From contig OX485805.1 of NCBI GenBank assembly GCA_950295325.1, positions 28,381,501 to 28,445,500 on the forward strand: a stretch of 64,000 bases of DNA. The letters run 5' to 3'. The notes under the pieces were generated by a model. That model worked only from the letters and a program-made list of their open reading frames with translations, was not told the origin of the DNA and did not search any database. Both the position numbers and the translations under genes were made by a program. This document shows positions 1-9,761 of this stretch, one piece after another. Within the stretch, counting starts at the first letter, position 1. Each line of letters opens with the position of its first letter. Source of the DNA: Polytrichum commune (taxonomy: Eukaryota; Streptophyta; Polytrichopsida; Polytrichales; Polytrichaceae).

Positions 1-240
1 CCAAGGAAGTTTGAATGGATGAAAAATCTACATGGCGTGCAAATAATGTTTCAATGTCTACCAGATTTTGCGTCCAGCCCAGCTTGAAGAGGTGGGCCTA
101 ACATAAAACTGGGAGACCATGACAGTTCAAAATCTCAAAACCCTTGAGAAGGATGAGTATTGATGGTATTGAAATAGCATTCAGTTGAGAGCTCAGTTGC
201 ATATGTCTTTACACAATACTTGAAGGCCCGTTACCACACA
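1..240 (+). repeat. dispersed repeat A, fragment at window edge
   Basis: This stretch is a diverged relative of the repeat at 8115-8542, in the same orientation. Shared landmarks are the 'ctacatggc' segment, 'cctaaca..aaact/cgggagaccatg', 'gaaatagcatt..gttgag' and the 'cttgaaggcccgt' end. It is cut by the start of the window and carries small indels. No coding capacity is visible. The match was made by eye, so the boundaries are approximate. Confidence 0.5.
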
Positions 241-2007
241 AAATTCAATATCAATTTTCCATGGTACAGCCTTTGGATGAGTTTCAAGGCCCCTCACAAT
301 ATCAGTCACAGATGTTGGCCATGGTGTAAAGTGGTGCTCAGTGTCTCGGTTATCTGACTCTGATTCTGTCAAGTTGAAGAGTGTGAGTTCATTGATATTA
401 TATTTGATGGAGGCACAATAGATGTATGAGTTGTATGCTAATTTTATATATTTGATAGGCGAAATCACTCAACGATCAATGTCATATCCATGATTTTACA
501 TTAAACTTATGCTGGAAAGTTGACTTTAAATTGGCCTGCCGATTGTAATAATTGTTATTTTTTGAGGCAGACTTATTTTAAGGAAGGCTAAGTGACTGTT
601 GTTCTTTGCCAGGTCTATGCCACATCCATGGCTATGCTACTGACCATGGTAATTTCCATCCAGTTGTTTGAATTCAGACCAACTTTGCAGGTATGCAACA
701 CCTGCTAATTCCTCATTCCAGTCCTTCCAATACAATTTGAAAATGTGTACAACAAATTTTTTGATGATGTGATCTTGAAATTCAGTAAATTTATTTGCCT
801 TCTAACAAACTGGGCTCAATTGTTGTGTTTATGATGGATTATATGGCAGTTATTTCTGGGGATCTTGATTTGCTGCATGTCTCTTCAATTGTATTACACC
901 CCTGTGGAGTCACTTGTGGATCAAGGTTCACCTCCTTCAACAAAATCCGCAGAGTCTCTTGTCTCCGAATCCAATGGCAAGAGGAAAGGCTCATCATCTC
1001 AATAGCAGAGAAAATACAGAGTTGATGACTCTGACATGTACTATCACGTGATCATACAATTTTCTAGTAAAGGTTTATGGCAGGAATTTTTTACTCACTT
1101 TTGTATGCCACAGTTTGTGTGCGTCATCATACATCTGAAAGAAACGTTGTCTTTGTTGTCATTGTGTCCATTAGATAGACTTATGCCCAACAGATGTTGA
1201 CATATGTTTCTTTCAGATGTTGTCAATGTGTCCATATGTTTAATAGACTTATGTCTAATTGTTGAAATTTTGTAAACCATGAAGGATTATGTACCTGGAT
1301 GGAAATTATTGAACTACACTGACATGTGCAATTAGGTTGCCTTCGCAAATAGGTACCTTTTTACCCTTGAAAATTGCATTTGGTCAGAATCAAATCACAA
1401 AAGAGTTATAACTTTGTTTACACATCTATATAGCAACCACAGTCAAAAATTAATTTATGTGTTTTGTTGCTGTGGTAATAGATATTCAGAATATTGTGGA
1501 ATGTCAACAAATTGGTGTGGGACAACCTAATTGCACATGTCAGGTAGTGTACCTTTGGCTTATGAACAAAGGAATTTCAGTTATCCCAAACTTTCAAGTC
1601 TCAGATATTGTTATCCCTCTTTAATATGACAGGCTTGGTTGTGCAAGAAGTGTTGTTTTATTTGAATGCCGTACTCTTGATAATATGACATTTTGGCCTC
1701 AAATGTCATATTTTTGAGGTTTTTCAAGAAAATGGTGTATTTCAATGTAAACTGTACATGTTTTGGACTAAGTTCAATTTTGGTCCAATACAATATTTAG
1801 TCCAATACAATATTTAGTGCAGTACCTGAAATGGAGAGTTGTTCAGGTTGTTGGTGCCATAGATACATGGCCACACTTACTTTCTACATGCTCAAAATCC
1901 CCACATAAAAGGATTGCATATAGCACGCCATAATAAAGCAGTACACCAAATCACACATACACTACAATCAAATAAACATACGAGATACTACACACTCATA
2001 AACGCGG
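241..2007. other. AT-rich intergenic DNA, no gene seen
   Basis: Only short chance ORFs occur here, with no recognisable domain. A short tandem duplication of a 'tccaatacaatatttag' unit lies at about 1790-1816. The palindromic part of that unit also recurs near 4.4 and 4.7 kb. Confidence 0.5.
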
Positions 2008-2430
2008 GTCCCAAGACACCTCCAAAATCACGTAGTGTGGTCATGGACCTTCAAGTGTAGTGTGCAGTCATATGTGACTGGGCACTCAACCAAATGCTAT
2101 TTCAATGAATTTCTATTCATGTGGGTCCTCACACATGATAAAATAGAATAAACCAACGGTTGTAAGCGTTTGTAGTGCCATGGTCTCCCAGTTTTGTGTT
2201 AGGCCTACCTCCAAGAGGCAGTTTTTGAAAATAATCCAAGTGACCATGAAACATGATCCATTTGATGCCATGTAGGAACCCATGTAGACTTTACATCCAT
2301 CTTGCATGCACATACTCTGTTGGTCCTTCAAGCGTAGTGTGAAGCGAACTTGGACCGGCTCCGCCTTCTCCACCAATGAAAGTGCTTGAAGTGTATTGGT
2401 AACGGGCTCTCGGTCTCGTGTGTGAAGTGG
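2008..2430 (-). repeat. dispersed repeat A, left inverted copy
   Basis: Read on the minus strand, this is a close copy of 8115-8542. The outer end (GTCCCAAGACACC..CCAAAATCACGTAGTG) and the inner end (GTGTGTGAAGTG) both match, so the two copies form a large inverted repeat around 5.7 kb of DNA. A minus-strand ORF crossing it encodes a peptide similar to the plus-strand ORF of the other copy (shared SFMVTW/CFMVTW, IFKN, ETMAL). Nothing else supports a real protein, and the similarity is explained by DNA homology. It may be the remains of a terminal-inverted-repeat element. Confidence 0.65.
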
Positions 2431-4388
2431 CACTAGTATTACCAAGTAGATGTGGCCCCTGGGAATATGATTAGGGGATGTTGGGAGCTCAGTTTGAATG
2501 TGAATCTCCATGGACATGTTTTTGCATCCCATGGCTATATTCTTAGGGCCCACAAATTTGAACATACAATGCTTGGTAATGTTATTGTATTCATGCACTT
2601 CACCCATGAAAGACCTCACTACTTTACCTTATGATAAATTGTGGGTCATTGTTTAGTGTTATGGGATGTCAAAATTTAGATAATAGCATAATTTTCTACA
2701 AAGTAAGTTATTTTTGTTCCTTTAAGATGCACACCGCTTATTTGTGTTGTGTTAGTACAAGTAGATATCCTTACTAAGAATTTACAACACCGAGTAACTA
2801 TAAATTAATACACAAAGTATCTATCATAATTAATGTTATATGATCAATTGTGCAATGAGGTTATCTTCACAAATAGGTTGTCTCTTTACCCATGCAAATT
2901 ACCTCGAGTCAAAATCACATCACAAATTTGTATATTTTGTATTTTTCATTTTTTTAGCATTCATATTATAATAAAATCATGTTATGTGTTACAATTGTGA
3001 CAATATGGTGTGTCCAATAAATTAGCATGTGGCAACCTAATTGCACATGTTAGGGTAGTCAAGGTGAGGATTATTTTTCTCTTATAATCATAGTATTCAT
3101 TGAGTGCATTCATGAAGCTCATGAGATGATTGTAAGTAGGTGACCGTATGTGTACGATGTATAGATGATTTACCTTCAACTTTGTAGAAAGGTCTCAGGG
3201 AGTTGACTATCAGAATTTTAGAAAATCATGTGAGATAAAAAAAAAATTCCAATTTCATACGTTTAGGGTAAATTTTATAATTCCGTTAGATCTATCATAC
3301 CATTGGAAATATGTCCCCTACATGATTATATGTAAAATAAGGTGCTGGATAATTCCTTCGTTTTAGTAATCAGTAGGAAAAAAAGAGTCATAGATATAGG
3401 ATCCCCCTAAAAGTGCGTAGTAGGATTAGTAGAATAATTATGGGTTTGACTACTTGGATGAAGCGTGTAGTTTATGTCCAAATTTGTTTCAAGCGCATTA
3501 GTATGGAGGGAAATGTTGTGGGATTTTTGTGGGGGAAGGAATGTGTTGGCACTCCTCAATAGCCGTTGGGTTTTGCAATGGCGTTGAACATGTGGGACCT
3601 TGTTGAATGCTTGTCTATTTCAGCTTGTATATTTTGTTATCTCCATGTTTATTGGAAACCCTTTAACTAGTATCCAAATGCAATTGGTTGTGTTTTGAAT
3701 GATACTTTGAATGGTTTAGGAATTGGTATTATTAATTGAAACCAAAAGAATGACAATTTCAATGGTATTGAATGTTTGTTGCTCATATAGTCACTTTCGC
3801 AATGCTATAGTATTATGTCCACTGTTTGGTACTTGTACAATTTATAAAAAAATATTGTGCCAAAAATTAGCCTCTCTAAACAATTACAAATAAATACAGG
3901 GTGTTAAATTTTACGTTAAATTAGCTTTTAATCTACAAATAAGGAGGGAAAAAATATTGAGAGGTGCATAAATATCCCCCCATTAAATACCCCATTATCA
4001 CACGTGGTTACGAAACGTAAAGGGGTGTGATCGCCATGAGAGAAAGGTGCAATGAAATTTGCTCCCATGAACTTGTAATTGATTATTATTCTCTACCGTG
4101 TCAAACATAGCTTGACATTTAGGGTGTCACATAGACCCCTAATTATGTAAATTATTGAACCTATAATGGTGTCTATACTTCATCCTTAACTACAAGCCAT
4201 GTCATGTAATAATACTCAAGGACATGTGTCCAATTGAGATGAATGACCAACATGCATGCTTTAAGTGGTCACTCGTCTTAATTGGAACCCATATGGCAAG
4301 GTGTAACAAACGGACATCATAATGAACATGTATTGCTACGAGATTGGACGATGTGTTCAGATTATATCAACCATCTCATGTTCAGTGC

Positions 4389-4730
4389 ACTAAATATTGT
4401 ATTTAGTATCACCAATTTTGTTTGTCTTGCTCAATACTAAATGTAAACATAACATTATTTGTCATTCCTTGTAGATATTTTTAAGCATGACATATATACA
4501 ATGTTGCAATTATTTTCATTTACTACGTGATTTCTAATCCAAATTTCAATTGTTTATCTCAATTCTTCATTACAAGAATGCTAAGATGCAAGATATACAA
4601 ATTTTTTTTTGCTTCCAACAATAATAAGTCATCCATGACAATATTTATAAAACTCATTCTTGAGAAGTGTCATTAGAAAACTTACCAAGATGACATAAAA
4701 TACCATATGACACTAAATACAATATTTAGT
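4389..4730. repeat. possible small MITE with palindromic ends
   Basis: The 19-bp near-palindrome ACTAAATATTGTATTTAGT plus a TCA tail lies at 4389-4411. Its reverse complement lies at 4708-4730, with one mismatch over 23 bp. The roughly 340-bp unit has no ORF. The arrangement suits a small inverted-repeat element, but I could not define a target duplication, and palindromic AT-rich sequence can also arise by chance. Confidence 0.3.
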
Positions 4731-5984
4731 ATAGTAAAACACATTTGGGAAGTCCATTGTGTGTAAGAGAGAGATCTTTACATGGATGTTTTATGGCTTT
4801 TGTATCTCAACACTTTGAAGTTTTAAAGGTGAGAGTACTTTGCTCGATGGGCCCATGTTTAGGTTGGGAAATATGCCATCATAGTTTGATGAATATGATC
4901 CCACCACTCAACCTTCTAAGCTATGAGAAGTAGGCACATGTCCACACTACACGAAATGCTCCCACTTTAGATCTTGCTAGTAATCGGTCCATGCATTGGT
5001 GGAAAAAGATTGGTTTGCAAGTGTTGTATCTTGCATTCTCATGGTCCGCTTTAGCAACATTATGTCCAATTCTAGAATTTGAGTAATAATATGCGTTATT
5101 CACAATTTTTCGATTAGATGAGACAATTTTCAATCCAATTGAACAACCAAAATCATATTCAAAGTAACCCTCTTTTATTTTATTTTTCATATCCTTGAAA
5201 TAGCCATAATGGCGCTCACCGACAAAGTGAATGAACCCATTCCATCCAACATATAGATGAAATCTCAAATTTATCTTCATTATGTCTCATAATAACATGT
5301 TGTAGATATTTCATTTAGTCAAAATAAAATATAGTGAAAATCATCAATTACAAATAGTGGATTGAGAGTGGAGTTTACAACTAAATCAATAAGACATCTT
5401 TAAGAGCTTGGATATTTGAGGTTGAAACACGTGAAACAATAATGAGTTTTATAGGCAACTCTATTTTTGTACACATAGTTGCCTCTCCCATGCTAGGACC
5501 TATAAATTAGCACAAGTTCAAAGATTATGTATTTTATATTTATTTTATTTATTCCCGCCCCCCCTACCTATACTTAATCTCACCGATGTTAGTCTCAAGT
5601 TTGGTAGTTTTCCCTTGGGAACATGTAAGTTGAGCCTGAAAACTTTTTGGGAGCCATGAGGAAATTACAAGGCTGGTGGGCTTGGCATATTAATTTCGAA
5701 GTGATTTATTGAAATATCATAGAGTTTTCGGCCAACATAGAAAAAGTAAAAGTGCACCTCCAAGAAATGGATGGTTTCTCACATCCTTTTAAGAAAATTT
5801 GTATTCTTTTGAAAATTTTAGGTTGTCAACTCATGATTTTTTGCCAAACAAATTTATACTACAATGAAGTTGTAAGTGCCCACATTAGGCCGCATACCTT
5901 ACCATACCTTACCTTACCTTCCATTAAAGTACTAGACAACCCTAATCCAGTTACTTATCTCAATCGGATGCCTAATTTTTAATA

Positions 5985-6240
5985 GTATGTGGTTAGGTGT
6001 GGCTCCAAGAACGGAAACCAAAATGACTTGTGTTAAAAAAAACATTAGACTACGTGCCCAAATATGAGAACCATTCTAAGCTCAATAATCAACATGATTT
6101 GAGGGACCCATATGACCATTTATTGAATGCAAGAATCTACACTTTGATAATGAACAAGAGGTTCATATGAGCTCCAAATATTACAAGAATAGTGGCTACA
6201 ACCTCAATGTGGATTTGCTAAGCGTGTCGTTCTAACTTAC
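5985..6240 (+). repeat. dispersed repeat D, copy 1
   Basis: This is a diverged direct copy of 7261-7510. Shared landmarks in order are 'gtggttag', 'gacccatatgaccatt / gaacctatagtgaccatt', 'gataatgaacaaga' and 'gtttgctaac / atttgctaag'. It is non-coding, and limits are approximate. Confidence 0.45.
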
Positions 6241-6438
6241 ATAGCCTTTGGTCCAAATATGATGTGACTTTGATTAGTTCAACAAAAGTTTGACCCTTCC
6301 ATGTGATTGTAATTATTGTTGTGTGTTTCATATCCTAGGATAAGTGGGCTAGTTGGAAAAAGTAACCATTTAAAGACCCATCTACCTTACCTTTCCATAC
6401 CTTACCTTAAGGTAGTTAGACATCTATATTTGAGTGGT

Positions 6439-7262
6439 ACACTTTAAACTCCGTGATTTCACATATGTGGCAACCAAAGTGCACGTGATATTACGGAGTT
6501 TTGTAGTGTTAACATGGCTACATGATCCTAGTGAATCAGTGTAGCATGCGACACTATAGAATTACACAAAGTGCAACATATTGAGTGGTGTGGTGTGGTC
6601 CACTCCACTTGGCTTTCCCGGGCGATGTGGCGGACGCATGCACCAACATTCAACAAGTGACATAAGACAAAGCGGAAGAACAAGAATAAGAAGGTGACAC
6701 TCCACATATTAACATGTGGCGTAAAGCAAGGGTGTGGCTAGTCTTCTTTGGTGGTTTGCATTAATGACAAAATTCGTGACACAAGAGAGAGAAAGGTGAC
6801 GATAAGGAGCGAGATTTGAACTACGCACATATGTTCCCTAGGGTTTTGGGCTCGGGGGGGGGGGGGGGCAGTGTGTTAGAAAATTAAGGATATAGGTGCG
6901 AACAACCACTATTTTATAGGGGGGTATTACTTTCAATTCTCCTTTTTTTTTCACATGCTATCATTATGTAAATTTCTACTTTGGGTTAATAGAAAACTGG
7001 CTTGCATTACTTATAATTCCAAATTCCCTATTATTCCATACCCTATAGTACTTTAAAGATGTCCAGTGCCATTTTTGATACCCTATATTACTCTTAAGTC
7101 CAATTATAAAATTTTGCCCCCATGTTTTTAAAATACCCTATCATTTGTTCGCACGTATATTGCTACTCCAACCAATGACTACCCCCCCCCCCCCCCGAGG
7201 TTTTGGGATAGTAGAGAGTGAGTGACATTATGGAGGTTGATACTACAGAGTTTAGGGTGTAT
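6439..7262 (+). repeat. dispersed repeat B, copy 1, split by a hAT-like insertion
   Basis: This matches 13594-14040 over its length. Landmarks are 'tacactttaaactc', 'gtggcaaccaaagtgcac', 'ggtgtggtccactccacttggctttccc', 'aaggagtgagatttgaactac' and 'gttccctagggtttt/cggg'. In this copy the similarity stops at 6850 and resumes at 7200, because a 349-bp element is inserted. The other copy therefore shows the empty site. It is non-coding. Confidence 0.7.
6851..7199. mobile_element. hAT-like non-autonomous element with poly-G/poly-C ends
   Basis: The element starts CTC followed by a G tract of about 15 and ends with a C tract of about 17 followed by GAG. The termini are therefore inverted repeats of the form CTCGGGG. 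It is flanked by an exact 8-bp direct duplication GTTTTGGG (6843-6850 and 7200-7207). The related repeat at 13594-14040 carries an uninterrupted version of the site (gtttcgggatat), which supports a real insertion. An inner inverted motif GTGCGAACAA / TTGTTCGCAC lies near 6897 and 7146. There is no ORF. Eight-bp duplications are typical of the hAT superfamily. The same CTCGGGG ends and an 8-bp duplication occur in the element at 32044-33038. Confidence 0.75.
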
Positions 7263-7510
7263 GTGGTTAGTGTGTAGGTCTAAGAATAGACACCCAAAAG
7301 GCATGTATTTATAAGAGATTGACTACATACTCAAAACATGCTAACCTTGCTAGGATGAATAGTCAACAAAATCGGGGGGAACCTATAGTGACCATTACAT
7401 GAGAATGAGAACCTTCACTCTGATAATGAACAAGATATTCAATGTACGAGCGCCAAGAATTATGAGGAAATTAGCCATGGCCTTGATAGGGTTTGCTAAC
7501 CATCTTGTAA
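7261..7510 (+). repeat. dispersed repeat D, copy 2
   Basis: This is the partner of 5985-6240 in the same orientation, diverged and non-coding. It follows directly on repeat B, which also immediately precedes or overlaps other copies in this region. The whole 6-8.5 kb stretch is a patchwork of old repeats. Confidence 0.45.
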
Positions 7511-8114
7511 TATTATGGTTTTAGTGTTATGTACACTATGTGTGAATGGGCTAAACTAGATGCTTAGAGGTCTCAAAGTGTCACGTCCACTAATTGCCAA
7601 TATCATACTATTTGTAAACACTAGGAGTTTTTTTTAAAGTGAACATTATCTACTTTATGACATTTAGCGTCGCACATTGGGATGCTTGAGATGATACTTG
7701 TGCATTGTCGTATGCAAGGGGAAGACATATCAATGACAAGTGTCATATGTTTATCTTTTGGTATGCAAGAGGAAGATATTCTTGAGCATGCTACTGCCAT
7801 GTGTCATTTGCATGCACTTTAGTCAACTTGTAGACCATCATGTAAGATAGGCATGCACCTCATAACATTATTGAACATACTCATGCCAAGATATTAGAAA
7901 GCGCACTTGAACACCAAGTATCATGAGGTGACACTAATGGTGAAGTTATTGGCAACTAGTGTACCCTAGCATACGCATCAAAATAGGGTAAGCGACATTG
8001 TTGCGCATGTGACACTAAACACCATAAATGGTGTAATTGTTTGTTCCAAATCCTAAAAGAAGTGGGCTAGTTGGAAAAAGTAATCATTCAAGAGCCATCT
8101 ACCCTTACCTTAAG
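7511..8114. other. intergenic DNA, no gene seen
   Basis: No supported coding sequence is present. Short repeats of 'gtatgcaagaggaagatat' type occur near 7710-7780. The end of the stretch (8037-8114) resembles 6325-6420. Confidence 0.45.
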
Positions 8115-8542
8115 GTCACTTCACACACGACACTGAGAGCCCGTGACCATCACACTTCAAGCACTCTCATTGGTGGGAAAGGCGGAGCCGGTCCAAGTTC
8201 AAGCTTCACACTATGCTTGAAGGACCAACGGAGTATGCAAATGCAAGATGGATGTGAAATCTACATGGATTGCTACATGGCATCGAATGGACCATGTTTC
8301 ATGGTCACTTGGACTATTTTCAAAAACCGCCTCTTGGAGGTAGACCTAACACAAAACCGGGAGACCATGGCACTTTGAATGCTCACAACCGTTGATTTAT
8401 TATGTTTTTATCATGTGTGAGGACACGCATGAATAGAAATTCATCGAAATAGCATTTGGTTGAGGGCTCGGTCACATATGACTTCACACTACACTTCAAG
8501 GTCCATGACCACACTACGTGATTTTGGAGGGTGTCTTGGGAC
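8115..8542 (+). repeat. dispersed repeat A, right inverted copy
   Basis: This is the reverse-complement partner of 2008-2430 and a closer relative of the fragment at 1-240. The ORF across it is not supported as a gene. The outer boundary is at about 8542, where similarity to the left copy ends (GGTGTCTTGGGAC). A short piece of the inner end also recurs near 9217-9250 ('cacggctcttggctcgtgtgtgaagtggcc'). Confidence 0.65.
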
Positions 8543-9690
8543 ATCCTTCGGACACTTTCTTTTGGGCTCTCACAATTTCATGGTCATGGCCAGGGCTAAT
8601 TTTTCACAAAGTTTTTGCCCGTCCACGTCCCAAACCCTTGAATTGAAAGGCAAAAAAATTGCAACCCGTCCCAAAACCGGTTTGAAACTGAAAATACCCG
8701 TCCCGCAAGAGGTATAAATAAGTCTCTTACAATGTTGGTAAAAATTTAGAAAAAAAACAAAAAAACAAAAAACCCGAAAGATGTCGACATGTGACTGGTT
8801 GCACTTGGAAACAATAGGATATTGACAAATTATGCCTTCAATGTTCATCAATTATATGTCTTTTGCTGTCGATTCTCGTCTTTCTAGTACACCCCATTCT
8901 AAATTTTGTGGTTGATGAATTAATGTATGCAGGTGAATCAAGCACTTCAAGATTAATATTTTGATTGGGCATTATTGGTTTGATTGCATTATGCTTATAT
9001 TCACATGTCATATATGACATAATGTAACTGATATTTGTACCATTTATTTTTTGGGGAAAAATTTATCGAAAGAATTGTTATTTTTAAAGCCCATCCAAAG
9101 TGAATTTGACACGTCCAAAAATCGGTTCACTTTCTAAGAACCTGTCCACGGAAAATGTTTTTTTCTTATGAACATGTCCTTGGACATGTTAGGGACCTTG
9201 TGAAAAATCACCATTGGTCACGGCTCTTGGCTCGTGTGTGAAGTGGCCCTTACATTCCATAATTATGGCAATTGCTTGTGATGAGGGGGAGGGGGAGGGG
9301 CTAATTAAGGAAGATAAATATGGATCAAGAAGAAGGTCGAAGCGTACTTTAGGAGGGCCGGCCATGCTGCGTAAGCAAAGGACACAAAACTCACTTCGTA
9401 GGATGTGAAGTGGCCCTAATTAAGGAAGGAAAGGAAGCACGGCGGAAGACTTACAAAGCAGGCGGGGAACCTTCTCATCCCGCTCACCCAATCTCATCAT
9501 TCATGGCGAATCGGCTGGCACCCCTCCTTCTCCGCTCCTTCCCATTCTCATTCAAACTCCATTGAATCCCCCCTGTGAAATCATCTCCAACTTTCGTGTC
9601 TTCGATCACACATTGCACCAAACTCACGTCCTTCATGGCGGCAGAACTCCCAGCAATGCACTGAACACGGAAATCGTCCGCAAGGCTTTT
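8543..9690. other. intergenic DNA upstream of the sterol desaturase
   Basis: No gene is recognised. A short direct repeat, 'gtgaagtggccctta.../gtgaagtggccctaattaagg', occurs near 9239-9250 and 9405-9425. The stretch from about 9440 to the ATG at 9762 is GC-richer and probably contains the promoter and 5' leader of the desaturase gene. I see no clear TATA box. Confidence 0.45.
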
Positions 9691-9740
9691 GCGGTTGTTG
9701 TTGTTGTTGTTGTTGTTGGAGGGAGGGAGGGAGGGAGGAG
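9691..9740 (+). repeat. microsatellites in the 5' leader: (GTT)n then (GGGA)n
   Basis: A run of TTG/GTT triplets at about 9691-9718 is followed by GGGA units at 9719-9735. It lies just upstream of the desaturase ATG and is probably transcribed leader. It produces poly-Q/poly-V shadow ORFs that should be ignored. Confidence 0.8.
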
Positions 9741-9761
9741 GCGGAGGGGAGGTGGGTGGCC

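Larger units (their letters stand above)
2431..6438. other. intergenic DNA with decayed repeats, no gene seen
   Basis: This is AT-rich sequence with short ORFs only. A minus-strand ORF of 119 codons at 4921-5280 has no family I recognise and no supporting context. The segment 5985-6240 is a diverged direct copy of 7261-7510. The segment near 6325-6420 ('gtgggctagttggaaaaagtaa') recurs at 8050-8115. A run of CCTTA units occurs at about 5896-5921. Confidence 0.5.

Noticed and set aside
2113-2619. 168-codon minus-strand ORF with a similar peptide at 8037-8378 on the plus strand
   Set aside because: The similarity reflects a non-coding inverted repeat. The first copy at 1-240 has lost the frame, and no domain is recognisable.
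4921-5280. 119-codon minus-strand ORF, composition not obviously random
   Set aside because: No known motif, no splice partners and no neighbouring coding signal. It may be a transposon relic, but I cannot support that.
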